Source: Anniella stebbinsi
Lineage: Eukaryota; Chordata; Lepidosauria; Squamata; Anniellidae
Length of the DNA stretch: 64,000 bases
Direction of reading: 5' to 3'
Assembly (NCBI GenBank): GCA_029215795.1
Contig: JARDYH010000003.1
Coordinates: forward strand, 93,466,609-93,530,608
This document shows, piece after piece, positions 11,043 to 21,892 of the stretch. Each line of letters opens with the position of its first letter. Position 1 is the first letter of the stretch. A program made the position numbers and the translations under genes. The notes under the pieces are model-generated. The model worked only from the letters and a program-made list of their open reading frames with translations, made no database searches and was not told the origin of the DNA.

Positions 11043-11972
11043 GGCCCCCTCTACAAGAGGTCGCTTTTACGCCTGATTCTCTGATTATGCACATTTCCTG
11101 ATAATCGCATTTACGCCTAATACCTATACACGAGAGACGTGGAAGCGCAGGACGGGCTCTATGCAAGGCACTTTAAAGTTGTTTACATGCGGAGAATCGC
11201 ATCATAAATTGTGGCTCGAACAAGGAAATGTTGCCGAAGGTAATGCGCTTTTTCCTGGAGGAACTGCCCCCTCAGGTTCCCACCGTTTGTTCTCTCCACC
11301 CACCAGAATCTCCTGCCTTTGGTTACCTGGGTTACCTGCCGGTAATCACTTGGTTAACCTGTTCCTTTGTGCCTGATCACATTTTGTAGTAGTCCACACC
11401 CCATGCTTGTTTACTTGGGAGCAGGTCCCATTGAACCCAATGAGGCTTACTTCTGAGGCAACGTAAAGGATTTGTTTCCCCCCCCCCCCCCGAGGAAAAG
11501 GGACTTGTAAAGGATTTGTTTTTACTGAAATGAACACTGAATTCAGCTTTTCTGAAATGAACACAACTCAGGCATGGGGCAGCAAACCCCGTGGCTCCGG
11601 CTTCCCCTCCAGCCCCCTTTTAAAATATATGTTCTGTCATGGCTACCTCCCTTCCCCCCTCCTTCCCCCCATAGGATTTGGGATTTGGGAAAAAGTGGGA
11701 GGTCTTCCTGCCAAAAGGGCAGTGCTTCTTGCATGACATCAACACCACAGTCCGCCCACTATTATCATTACTGCGAATGCTGAGAAGTTGATTACACGAT
11801 GAGAAGGTGCCATAACTGCGCTGAAAAAAAAGTCGCTATTTAACGCGAATGTGAAAATACGCATAAAAGGAGATAAAAATCACCTGGACACCTGTTATGC
11901 GCTCTGCTCTTGTAGAGGTAAAATCATTAATACGCTGTGAAAGAGCCTTAAAGCGATCATGTAGAGGAAGCC
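11043..11972 (+). mobile_element. GCGC-rich TIR element, copy 2, split by ~580 bp insertion
   Basis: The left end GGCCCCCTCTACAAGAG (11043) and right end ATGTAGAGGAAGCC (11972) match the other copies, with ATA on both flanks. The family homology is interrupted between about 11245 and 11820 by foreign sequence including a C-run and a pyrimidine-rich stretch. The internal motif 'tcgctatttaacgcgaatg' resumes after the insertion. Confidence 0.65.
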
Positions 11973-12189
11973 ATATATAAACACAAGCTGAGGTGTGTGA
12001 AAGATCCCAGAAAGCAGTCACTTTTTCATATAGGTCAATCGAAAATACAATAAAGAGTCTTAAAAATTAACAAGCCTTCTTGTGGCATAAACTCCTTTGC
12101 CAGAGACATTATGATCACACACACACACACTTTTCTTCTTAGCCTCATGAAGTCAGGGATCCTCAAGACTTCCACACACTCCTACATAC

Positions 12190-12240
12190 TTAGGGTGACC
12201 AATTGCAAAAGAGGGCAGAGCTCTTTTGAACAAGAGGTCT
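12190..12240. mobile_element. Truncated end of hAT-type MITE
   Basis: 'tagggtgaccaattgc' followed by 'agagggcagagctc' matches one terminus of the 318-bp palindromic family, but the rest of the element is absent. It lies 60-110 bp before a complete copy. Confidence 0.55.
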
Positions 12241-12301
12241 TGGGGTATGTGGGGCATTATCTCTGCACTAAAATCTCCAACTGCCGAAAGGCCCATATTC
12301 T

Positions 12302-12621
12302 TAGGCTGACCATATGAAAAGGAGGACAGGGCTCATGTAACTTTAACAGTTGTAGAGAAAAGGGAATTTCAGCCAGTGTCATTTGTATGCAATTAGTCCC
12401 TGGTGAAATTCCCTCTTCATCACAACAGTTAAAGTTGCAGGCACTATACTAGAGTGACCATATACAAAAGAAGGCAGAGCCCCTGCAACTTTAACTGTTG
12501 TGATGAAGAGGGAATTTCACCAGGAACTAATTGCATACAAATGACACTGGCTGAAATTCCCTTTTCTCTACAACTGTTAAAGTTACATGAGTCCTGTCCT
12601 CCTTTTCATATGGTCAGCCTA
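12302..12621. mobile_element. hAT-type palindromic MITE, copy B (320 bp)
   Basis: Ends TAGGCTGACC and GGTCAGCCTA, flanked by perfect 8-bp duplications CATATTCT (12294-12301 and 12622-12629). The centre holds a second, degenerate terminus-like motif, 'ctagagtgaccatatac', as if the family arose by nesting or by head-to-head fusion of a shorter element. Confidence 0.92.
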
Positions 12622-12810
12622 CATATTCTCTACACATCTTCAGAAAGGTACAGGAGCCTCTCTTCTTTTGCATCTGATCACACTTTATACTTTACAACAG
12701 GGTGCAGAAACTCTTTCAGCCTGAGGGCCAAATTCCATTTCGGAGAAGCTCTCAGTGGCCGCATTTCAGTGCTGGGCAATGCCAAAGGCAAAGGGTGCAG
12801 GGCCCAAACA

Positions 12811-13129
12811 TAGGGTGACCATATGAAAAAGAGGACAGGGCTCCTGTATCTTTAACAGTTGCAAAGGACAGGGAATTTCAGCAGGTGTCGTTCGTATGCA
12901 TACAGAACCTGGTGAAATTCCCTCTTCATCACAACAGTTAAAGCAGCAGGAGCCCTGTACTCTTGACCAGGTACAAAAGAGGTCAGGGCTCCTGCAGCTT
13001 TAACTTTGTGATGATAAGGAAATTTCACCAGGTTCTGCAAATATACAAATGACACCTGCTGAAATTCCATTTTCTACGAAACTGTTAAGGATACAGGAGC
13101 CCTGTCCTCCTTTTCATATGGTCAGCCTA
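12811..13129. mobile_element. hAT-type palindromic MITE, copy C (319 bp)
   Basis: Starts TAGGGTGACC, ends GGTCAGCCTA, flanked by perfect 8-bp duplications CCCAAACA (12803-12810 and 13130-13137). It lies only 190 bp from copy B and 425 bp from copy D. Confidence 0.92.
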
Positions 13130-13189
13130 CCCAAACACCAAGAATACCAGCATATTTAACTTAACGGTTTTACTGCCATTAATTAAGCC

Positions 13190-14350
13190 AGTAAAACTTG
13201 GTGTACAGCAACTAGGTGTACAGGAGAGCCACTTGTTAGTAAGTCCCTTTCCCCTTTAGGAATCTATCTTACACCGAGTCAGAGCACTCGTCCAGTATTG
13301 TCTACTTCAAGGGTGGGCAGAAGGTAGATCTTCAGATTTTGGGACTTCTACTCCCAGAAGCCTTTGCCAGGATGGTCAATGGTCAGGAATGCTGGGAGTT
13401 GAAGTCCCAAAAACCTGAAGATTTACTTTCTGCCTACCTCTGGGCCACACCATCTTTCTCCAACCTGGTGCCCTCCAGATGCTTTGGGCTACAACTGAAT
13501 GGAGGTTGGGGGAAGGGGGCATGGCCTCCTAGAAAAACTTGGGGGGCTGGTTTGTAGGCTGACCAGATAAAATCCAGGTCAGGGCTCCTGTTAACAGTTG
13601 TAGAGAAAAGGGAATTTCAGCCAGTGTCATTTGTATGCAATTAGTTCCTGGTGAAATCCCCTCTTCATCACAGCAGTTAAAGTTACAGGGGCCTTGCCTT
13701 CTTTTGTATATGGTCACTCTAGTATAGTGCCTGCAACTTTAACTGTTGTGATGAAGAGGGAATTTCACCAGGAACTAATTGCATACAAATGACACTGGCT
13801 GAAATTCCCTTTTCTCTACAACTGTTAAAGTTACAGGAGCCCTGACCTGGATTTTATCTGGTCAGCCTACTGGTTTGGGCCCACTTGAGGGCCAGATTTG
13901 TCCCCAGGCCCAATGTCCTGCATCTCCACATAGGTCTAGGATAGGCCTCTATTTGAAATCCTGGAGAACTGCTTTCAGTTAATGTTGACCAGACTTTCCT
14001 CCTGTGGCACCCTCCGGATGTTTTGGGCTACAGATGGAAGTTGTAGTCTGAAACATCTGGAGGGCACCAGATTGGGGAAGGATGATGTAGACCAGAGGTG
14101 GGCAAAAAGTAGATCTCCAGATGTTTTAGACTTTAGCTCCCAACATTCCTTATAATTTACCATTTTGGCAAGGGCTTCTGCAAGTTGAAGTCTCAAAATT
14201 TGAAGATCTACCTTCTGCCCAACCCTGGAGTAGACAATCCTAAACTTTATGGACCAGGGCTCTAACTTGGTGCAAGATAGAGATTCCTACATCTATGAAG
14301 GGACTTACTAACAAGACACTCTCCTGTAAGCTTAGCTGCTCACCAAGGAG
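13190..14350. repeat. ~1.15 kb imperfect inverted repeat
   Basis: The left arm (about 13190-13515) and the complement of the right arm (about 13980-14350) share the same order of blocks. These are 'acaggagag...cttgttagtaagtccctt', then 'gtag/tag gaatct...tatctt', then 'gggcagaaggtagatcttca', then 'tctggtgccctccagatg'. The arms are clearly diverged. The ~460 bp loop holds hAT copy D. Parts of the arms also resemble a tRNA-derived SINE ('accgagtcagagcactcg'). This is either a large foldback element or an inverted duplication. Confidence 0.7.
13555..13869. mobile_element. hAT-type palindromic MITE, copy D (315 bp)
   Basis: Ends TAGGCTGACC and GGTCAGCCTA, with perfect 8-bp duplications CTGGTTTG (13547-13554 and 13870-13877). 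It lies in the loop of the larger inverted repeat. Its asymmetric centre is in the opposite orientation to that of copy B. Confidence 0.92.
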
Positions 14351-14389
14351 ATGAATATTTTTCCCTGTACTGACTGCTTGTGTTGCCAA

Positions 14390-14920
14390 GCATTAAACTG
14401 TTCACACCCAGCCTCGCTGGTTGATAATATATTCCAGTCAACTCAGTTGTTCTTGCCATCTAAATATAGTTTAGAAGAATAAATTTATTCTAAAGTGAAT
14501 AAAGTGCTTTGTTGGCAGGGTGCCATCTATATGGAAGCATGTTTGAATTAATTATAATAAATCATCATCTCAGTGATTGCACAGTTTTTATACCATTTCC
14601 TATATTCTGCAGAGGGCAAAATGCAAAAGATTTCTGCAGCCAGTTAAGTTCACAGAAAGAATGCGCTGGTAATCAGACATAAAAACAGTTGCTGATAATT
14701 TGCAAATTGTTTTATTAAAAATGCACTGGCAGATGAATTGATGCTAAGATGAATTGTCTCAGAGCTGAAAATAATTTGCAAGGGAACTACTGTGTTTTAC
14801 ATATTTAACCATGAAACTAGGCATTTAACAATAATCATACCATAAACACAGCTTTATGGCAAATAGTTTTCTTTATTAATTTTAGCAGTGCCAGCAAATG
14901 GCAGCGCTCAGGTAAACTCA
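14390..14920. promoter_or_regulatory. Candidate conserved noncoding block
   Basis: About 530 bp of AT-rich sequence lacking any repeat family seen elsewhere in the window. It contains homeodomain-like cores such as 'gaattaattataataaatc', 'tgataatttgcaaattg' and 'ttattaattttagc'. This is the look of deeply conserved enhancers in gene deserts, but no comparison could be made. Confidence 0.3.
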
Positions 14921-14999
14921 TTTTAGTAGGTTGCTAGTTGAGCCTTTACTCTTTCATTCTCATGGCAGCCTGGGCTAATATCTAAAAGATCAAGAGTGC

Positions 15000-15300
15000 A
15001 AAACCTCCATTCCAGGGGCCAAATTGGCCAACCTGGGGGCAAATTCGGCCCTCAGAAGTTGCCAGGAGGACACGCCCCTTTCCCATGACCATCGATCATT
15101 TCGTGTTTTCCCAACTTTTGTGCAGTTTTGCCCCAATTCTAAGAAGTTGAAATGCCTCTTCTAAGGGTTAGCTTTAAGCTAAAATATGTTGTATTTCCGG
15201 GGGGGGGGGGCATTTGCCTTTGGCCCTGCCCACAACTGGAATGCAGCCTCCAAGAGCTTCTCTGAAATGGAATTCAGACCTCAGGCTGAAAGCGGTTCAA
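15000..15300. repeat. Dispersed repeat ('gggccaaatt...' family)
   Basis: 'ggggccaaattggcc' on the left and 'tctgaaatggaattcagacc' on the right recur, in part inverted, near 12695-12800 and 30160-30240. It contains a G-run at 15199-15208. Its structure suggests a short foldback DNA element. Confidence 0.45.
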
Positions 15301-15339
15301 CATGCTGATTAAGAAAGACTACCTCAATGAACTTCATGG

Positions 15340-15820
15340 CTGAATGGGAATTTGAACCTTGTAGTAGCCTACTCTAGTGGTTAGAATGTTAGACTGGGGC
15401 CCCCTCTACAAGAATTCGGTTTGACGCCTGGTTGTCCGATTATACGCATCTTCTCACAAGCGCTTTTACGCCTAAATCCTATAAATGACATGTGGTGAAG
15501 CGCATCACCGGCAGTATGAAACGCGCTTTAAAGTTGTTGAAATGCAGAGAATTGCTTGTTTACATGGTCATAATGCACTTTAACTGCCGTGGAGAATTAA
15601 AATTCACTATTTAACGAGCATTTGATAATGCGCATAATCGGACAGATAAAGCGCCTCAACCCCCTATTTGCGCTCCGCTCTTGTAGAGGTAATTTTTTTA
15701 ATGCAACTTGAAAGAGCTTTAAATCACTCTTGTAGAAGCACCCTGGGACTGGGAAACCCAGGTTAAACTCTCCATTCAGCCATGAAGCTCACTGGGCCAG
15801 TAATTCAACATAGGGAATTA
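15340..15820 (+). mobile_element. tRNA-derived SINE split by a nested element
   Basis: 'ctctagtggttagaatgtta' on the left and 'gggactgggaaacccaggtt', 'cattcagccatgaagctcac' on the right are consecutive parts of a Sauria-type SINE. They are separated exactly by GCGC-rich element copy 3. The interruption dates the GCGC-rich insertion as younger than this SINE. Confidence 0.65.
15397..15742 (+). mobile_element. GCGC-rich TIR element, copy 3 (nested in SINE)
   Basis: Starts GGGCCCCCTCTACAAG and ends CTTGTAGAAGCACC, with CTG on both sides if one extra G is allowed. The interior matches the family (ATGCGCATAATCG, GCGCTTTAAAG). It sits inside the SINE at 15340-15820. Confidence 0.7.
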
Positions 15821-16018
15821 TAATATACTCTACTCTCTAGAAAGAAAATAAATAATCTAATTGACCTAGAGCACCACCACCCACTTACATGTAACTTTAT
15901 AAAGTAATGTAAGCCACAACAAAATACAAAAAGGAGTTTACAAACTAGAATTTGTCAGGAGGAGGAGAGGTAATAATAACAAAAAAAGTCGACAGCGGAA
16001 CAGGAGAAACAAGGGATC

Positions 16019-16135
16019 AATAGGTAGTGTCCAATGTTATTCCTATGTAGAGTAGACCCACTGAAATGAGTAACTTAAGTGCCATTCATTTTAATATGTC
16101 TACACTATGTAGGACTAACGTTGGATACTAGCAAT
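16019..16135. repeat. Short imperfect palindrome
   Basis: 'ccaatgttattcctatgtag' is mirrored by 'ctatgtaggactaacgttgg' about 80 bp later. It belongs to the dispersed family noted at 10809-10920. Confidence 0.5.
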
Positions 16136-16139
16136 TGCG

Positions 16140-17800
16140 AGCACGCAATTAAGCACTGTGGTAATAAATATGTTGCTGTAGCTTTGTGCTTGAGGGTTGT
16201 TGTTGTTGTTGCTATTTTATAATAAGCACATTTGCGGTCTATTTTGAATTGGCATACAGGGAGTGGAAGTTTTATCCTTTGCTCCCCACAGCAATGCTGA
16301 CAGAAATCTCCCCATGATGCAATTAGTGACAGGGGAAAAAATCCCGTTGATGCCAATTTATTTCTGTTGCAAATTACAGCAGCAGGGAGGGACAATTTTT
16401 TTCAGAATTGTGATGGGCAAAGGAAGAGGAAGACGTTCCCTCCCCTTGCCCTGTGGTCCCAATTCAAAACAGACACTGCTATTACTTTTTGTAAAACCTC
16501 ACGTGACAGTGCTGGATAGCTAGGCTGTGGCCGAAACTACACATGACATTAAACATGTAGTTTCCCCCTGAGTGCAGGTTTTTTCTTTCCGAAAGAACCA
16601 ACATAGGGTGTGTAGGGGGGATCCAGGTTGAGACCCTACGGTTGGGTTAGGTGGGCTTTCGCCCTTTGTACCCCCGATTCAAATGCAGATCAATGGCTCT
16701 GCAATAGCTATTTGCATGGGGGGGGGAGGTGAGGGGAAGCTCTCATTGAGGCAACAAAGGAAGCAATTTCTCAGATATAGATATAAAAAACTGGAGGGCA
16801 TTAAGGAGTGTGGCTTTGTGGATTTTATGAAGCACCCACCTAAATTCCCACACACGCGTGCACACACACACATTATTTGAGCACCAGAGAAATTGCAAGG
16901 TGGAATGCTTAACCATGAAAAAGTTCTCTGCAATAAACAACAGCAGCAAAAAACTAGCGTATCAAAGAACTCTTCTCTTCCATACTTAGTTTCTATAGGC
17001 AGAGTTTATTCTTGTTTGTGGCTGTTTTTTTTTTTTAAAAACAGAAGATCATTCAACCATGCAATTCCCCAACTATAGTGTAAAGTGATACAGTCTTTAT
17101 CCTTATAAGAGGCCTAAAATCTAGAATTTTTAAATTTTTAAAAAATGTTATCATGAAAGAACCATCAGGAAAATATTCATACCATCTCTCTTGGCATCTC
17201 TGAAACTAAGCTGAATCTAGCAGTTCTAGCCAGCATATTTTTGAATGTATCTCCCAGTTTGAAGAGGCTTTCACAGAGGCCCGTGACCTTTCAGAGTGCT
17301 TGGCAGAGGAAAACTGAAATGGCTGCCTTTTAGCGTCAACTCAAATAGCTCATTCTGCACAAAATAATGATAATTTCTTCTAAAATGTCAGATTCAGTTA
17401 AGTCAATTTAGTATTATAGGCTGAAATTAGGATCCCATTCATCTATGGAACAGGTCCTATTTAGTTAATGCATTGGGTTCTGTGTTTGCCACAAGCAATG
17501 TTAGATGCAGCCTTATTTTTCTGGCATCCTAATGGGGGATGGATGATGAAAATATTTTACACTTATTCTACCTGTCAAACACATTTTCAAACATCACTCC
17601 TATTGCTGGGCCTTATCAAAATGTTTGCACAGACCTCAATTAATAAAAATAAATTGCACATTTGAGTAGAATATGAAATGATGCTTTTATTAAATTACAT
17701 TTATTGGTGGGCTTTAATTTACCACAGTTATTCCTGTGGGACCAAAGCCTGTGTGTTTTTCTCTTCTGAAATAGTCAGATGTAATTTCAAAAAGCAATGC
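16140..17800. other. Intergenic, no gene seen
   Basis: Mixed-composition sequence with a short CA tract near 16850-16871 and a T-run near 17026. I recognised no gene or repeat family. Confidence 0.5.
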
Positions 17801-17809
17801 CAGCCTCTG

Positions 17810-17836
17810 TGAAGAATGTCTTAGCCATCCTAATAA

Positions 17837-17875
<39 letters not shown>

Positions 17876-18290
17876 TCTTACCCACCTCTCCCTCAGGATC
17901 GAGGCAGGGAACAACATTGATACAAATGACATAAAACATATAAAATTAATACAACATTAAAATACAGATAAAACCCTTAAAATTCAGCTGGGTAGGCCTG
18001 CCAGAAGAGATTGGTTTTTATGGCTTTCTGAAAGTCAAAAAGACCATTAAGTTGACGAATCTCCTTCGGATGGCCATTCCACAGTCTGAGTGCGGCAGAA
18101 GAAAAGGTCCTCTGGGTAACAGTTGTCAGCCTGGTTTTGGCCGACTGTAGCAAATTCTTCCCAGAGGGCCTGAGATTGCAGGGCGGATTGTATGGGAGAA
18201 GGCGATCCTGCAGGTAACCTGGACCCAAACCATGTAGGGCTTTAAACCCAGGCAGGATCCTATGAAACATTGCACTTGATAATGTCATTT
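17810..18290 (-). mobile_element. L2-like LINE, reverse transcriptase carboxyl end and 3' UTR
   Basis: The minus-strand translation at 18288-17977 has the typical end of an L2/jockey-type ORF2: FKALHGLGPGYLQDRLLPY, then RTFSSAALRLWNGHPKEIRQ, then FQKAIKTNLF. It is followed by a 3' UTR ('cctcgatcctgagggagagg') and an (ATT)n tail at 17837-17876. The sequence at 30325-30540 is the same 3' end in the opposite orientation. It is 5'-truncated. Confidence 0.75.
17837..17876. repeat. (ATT)n microsatellite
   Basis: About 13 ATT units forming the tail of the adjacent L2-like LINE. The run of asparagines in the minus-strand frame is an artefact. Confidence 0.95.
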
Positions 18291-18343
18291 ATTATTCAAT
18301 TCGACTCACTGTCTTAACGGATCGTAGGAACAGCGGAAGCCGC

Positions 18344-18745
18344 CTTATACCGAGTCAGACCCTTGGTCCATCTAACCCAGTATTAGAGGTCCATCTAACC
18401 CAGTGGAGGCTGGTGTCTCCGATGTCAGTGAGCGGTTTCAGTCAGAACCAGTCAGAACTCCAAAGGAGCTATCCAAGGTGCGGAAGCACCTTGGGCAGCT
18501 CCTTAAAAGTTCTGATTGCTTCACACTGGATTGCTCTTTTACAGTTCTGACTAATTCCAAATGAAACGTAGACTAGATGCACTGCTCCACTGGCATCAGA
18601 GACACCAGCCTCTACCAGCTAACGCTGCCCGGCAGCAGCTCTTCAGGGCTTCAGGCAGGATTCTTTCCTAACCCCACCTGGAGAAGCTGGGAATTGAACC
18701 TGCATGTGAAGCACGTGCTCTACCACAGAGCCACAGCCCCTCACA
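18344..18745 (-). mobile_element. tRNA-derived SINE split by a foldback element
   Basis: 'taccgagtcagacccttggt' (18344 on) and 'gggaattgaacctgcatgtg' through 'taccacagagccacagcccc' (to about 18740) are the two ends of one SINE, read on the minus strand. The middle is displaced by the foldback at about 18404-18613. 'ccatctaac' occurs twice before the junction. Confidence 0.65.
18404..18613. mobile_element. Foldback element inserted in SINE (~210 bp)
   Basis: The left end 'agtggaggctggtgtctccg' is mirrored by 'agagacaccagcctctac', with arms pairing inward ('ccttgggcagctcctt'/'aaaggagctatccaagg'). The flanks CATCTAAC and CAGCTAAC match in 7 of 8 positions, which fits hAT insertion. A related copy lies near 34799-34965. 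Confidence 0.6.
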
Positions 18746-18934
18746 AATAACTCCTCATGTCGTTATCATGTAGGCCATTGTAATTATGTTCAGTGCAGAG
18801 ATGAGCAAAAGGTACCTTAAAAATATTTTAACAGTAACATATGTTTAAGGGAAACCACCATGGCTTAATGGACAGAGAGTGCTTCCAGACAATTGGAGTC
18901 CTTTCTGTTAAACTCCAAAGAGTTGGGGTCATTC

Positions 18935-19255
18935 CCAGGGTTTGTTTCAATAAGCATAACTGTGGGCAGTATTTGGTCTGGTTCGCATGCGGCCAGCCTC
19001 AGTAGTTCTGGTGCGCATGTAGCCAGCGCCACAGGTCCCAGTCCATTAACGCAATGCAAGATAGCGCTTCTGGGGGCAAAACCCGAAACAAGCACGAACG
19101 CTCATTTCTGGAAGGCGCAGAGCTCCAGCGACATCCCCACTTCCAGAAACGGGCATTTCTGCTTGTTTGGGGGCTTGCCCCAGGAAGTGCTATATCATGT
19201 CGCACAAGTGATGAGGCTGGCCACACACAGTTACAAAAAGGCTTTAAAAAATAAG
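18935..19255. repeat. Foldback repeat
   Basis: Sequence around 19060-19100 ('gcgcttctgggggcaaaacc', 'acaagcacgaacgctcattt') is mirrored at 19140-19195 ('aacgggcatttctgcttgt', 'gggcttgccccaggaagtgc'). Both strands therefore show long open frames of similar sequence, which are not genes. Confidence 0.6.
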
Positions 19256-19545
19256 TGTTGCAAATAGCTAAACCCAGGACTCTTTTCTTTTGGCATGGAA
19301 TGAACAGAAATAAAGTTCTTGCAAGTCTGCATTTGGATACTGGTCACAGGTTGCTGAATTTTTCTGCATGTCATTAAATTATTATGTTCTCTCCACTTCT
19401 CTGTGGGGGGCGGTGCTAACCCAGGTTCCAGTTCTTCTGGTCTAGAATGCCATAAGCCTTCCTTGCCCCCTTGGATCAGACATGGCACCTAACTGTATTG
19501 GGCACTGATGTTGTTGGAATCCATCTAGCTACTCTTCAATGTCAA

Positions 19546-20371
19546 GACAAATTTGCAGACAATACAAAATTGGGTGGGATATCTAATACCCTGGAAGACA
19601 GAAACAAACTGCAAAGTGATCTTGATAGACTGGAATGCTGGACTGACAACAACAGAATGAAATTTAATAGGGATAAATGCCAAATTCTACACCTAGGAAA
19701 AAGAAACCAAGTGCACAGTTACAAGATGGGGGATGCTTGGCTCAGCAGTACTACAAGCGAGAAGAATCATGGAATTGTTGTAGATTACAAGCTGAATATG
19801 AGCCAACAGTGTGATCTGGCTTCAAAAAAAGCAAACGCTGTCTTGGGCTGCATTAATAGAAGTATAGCTTCTAAATCACGTGAGGTATTGGTTCCCCTCT
19901 ATTCGGCACTGGTTAGGCCTCAGGTTGAGTACTGCGTCCAGTTCTGGGCATCACACTTCAAGAAGGATGAAGACAAGCTGCAGGGGGTTTAGAGGAGGGC
20001 AATGAAGATGATCAGGGGTCTGGAAACAAAGCCCTGAGGAGAGACTGAAAGAACTGGGCATAGTAAGCCTTGAGAAGAAAAGACTGAAGGGAAACATTCT
20101 TCAAGTATTTGAAAGGTTGTCACACAGAATAGGGCTAGGAAGCCAGATTCCAGCTGGACATCATGAAAAGTTTCCTGACTGTTAGAGCAGTACGACAATG
20201 GAACCAATTATCTAGGGAGATCATGGGCTCTCTCACACTAGAAGCATTCCAGAAGCAGCTGGACAGCCATCTGTCAGGTATGCTTTAAGGTAGATTCCTG
20301 CATTGAGCAGGGGGTTGGACTCGATGGCCTTATAGACCCCTTCCAATTCTACTATTCTATGATTCTATGAA
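19546..20371 (+). mobile_element. CR1 LINE, 3' end of ORF2 and tail
   Basis: The translation from about 19546 is diagnostic of CR1 reverse transcriptase: DKFADNTKLGG, LQSDLDRLECW, KFNRDKCQILHLGKRN, MSQQCDLASKKANAVLGCI, VPLYSALVRPQVEYCVQFW. It breaks at a TAG (19990) and then by frame loss. The 3' end shows the CR1 hallmark octamer tail ATTCTATG ATTCTATG (20353-20369). Truncated and inactive. Confidence 0.92.
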
Positions 20372-20720
20372 GTCCTGCTCTTCAGCACAAAATGATCTCA
20401 GGGTAGGTCACAATACACAATATACAGTATCATTATAAAACCAATAAAATGGCACAGCAACCCAGCAGTATATTAAAAAAAAGATACAAATTACATCACA
20501 TCAACTTTCTTAATACAATACGCAGGCCCATGTCATCTAACCGGAAGACCTGTTGTAAAAGAACTATTTTCATTTGATGCTGAAAGACTGGTGCCAACAT
20601 TGGTCAATTAACTTGCAGGGAGAGAACATTCCACAGCTTGGGTACCACCACTGGAAGCCTGAACTTCATGAGATGGTAGTATTACCAGAAGGGCCTCTCC
20701 AGAAGGTCTGGATAAAATCA
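20372..20720 (-). mobile_element. Probable LINE 3' remnant
   Basis: 'ggagagaacattccacagct' and 'gggcctctccagaaggtctgg' resemble reverse-complemented ORF2 and 3' UTR parts of L2-like LINEs. It directly follows the CR1 tail. Family assignment is weak. Confidence 0.4.
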
Positions 20721-21489
20721 TAGCTTAAGACTCTGACAGCCAAATCCATGGCCCCATATGAGATCTCTAGAGAAAGGCATCCCTGCAATTAACTTACAGA
20801 GACCCCAAAACTCAATTCCTATGTCTCCCTCAGAGTCTCCCAAAAACTACAGCTGTCCACATTGTTTCCTTTCACAGACACCTAGCTTGACCCCTCACTT
20901 GGATTGGAGGGAGTGGTGTTAAGGATGAGTTATCCTCACTAACCATCTCCTAGCCTTCTTGGACTATTATTGGTAATTTCACCAACAGAAGAAATGCTGG
21001 TAAATTTGCTACGGACTATCAAACATTTGCAGACATTTTGGGCCCATAAACCCTCTTTTGTCCAAACCTCAATCTTAACAATGTTTATATCCCACCTTTC
21101 AGCCCCAATAGTTTCCCTATGCCCCACCCCGAGGCAACTCACAAAACATCAGTTAAAACAGGGGTGAACAAAAGTAAATATAGAACTATTCATAGATGTC
21201 TGGTGATTTGCATTTGCAATAGATCGGCAAAGATGTGCCCCAACAATGCTATGCTATGTTCATATGCATTATCGCTTGCCACTTGAGGAATTGTAGTTTG
21301 ATTTGGCACCACATGCATGAATGGAATTGCTTGAAATACAGATGCCCCAATATCATGGCTTGGATAGTCCCTCCATTAATTTGTTCAAGCGGTAGGGTAT
21401 TGTTTTGTAAATTACATGCCAATTTTAGGAGTTAACTTTCACAGTGATCAACAATAGTTTCATTGGGAGTAGAGATTAAAGAACTTCTG

Positions 21490-21650
21490 TGAGTTATTTC
21501 TCAGGTTTCTCTGGGGAGAGACAAGCCAGAGTTCATGGTTTGCATATTATGACAAACAACCCAGAGACCTAGCACCCCTGGGTTGTTTAGCCACTTACAG
21601 CAGTCCACCCCTGGATTGTTATGACAGGTGAACTGGGTTATAATCTCCTA
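21490..21650. repeat. Dispersed foldback fragment ('aacaaccca' family)
   Basis: 'gacaaacaacccagagac' and 'cctgggttgtttagcc' are inverted neighbours. Similar motifs occur at 27640-28170 and 35930-36070, suggesting another short DNA-transposon family. Ends not defined. Confidence 0.4.
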
Positions 21651-21867
21651 AATTTTAAAGAATATAAAATAAAAGTATGATTGAAGATTTAGGGTACAAT
21701 CATATTTAGATGCCCATCTGCTTTTAAACTCTGAGGCTGATGGGAATCCTAAGCAGGGCAGGAGGAGCGTGGAGGTGATCACTGCCTATGCACTTCTCTC
21801 GCTTAGCATTTTTGCTAGACAGGCAATTTTGCCCATCTAGCAGGTGCTCCACGGAGTGGGAGGGAAG

Positions 21868-21892
21868 GAAGCAAGCAAGCAAGCAAGCAAGC
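21868..21892. repeat. (AAGC)n tetranucleotide repeat
   Basis: Six AAGC units visible directly. Confidence 0.9.

Noticed and set aside
17714..17932. Minus-strand frame with a poly-asparagine run
   Set aside because: The run is an (ATT)n microsatellite at the tail of an L2-like LINE.
18865..19267. Several overlapping frames of 66-124 codons on both strands
   Set aside because: The region is a palindromic repeat, so the frames mirror one another and are not independent evidence of coding.
19471..19992. 173-codon open frame, the longest in the window
   Set aside because: The translation is the end of a CR1 reverse transcriptase and the sequence ends in the CR1 octamer tail; it is a truncated retrotransposon, not a host gene.
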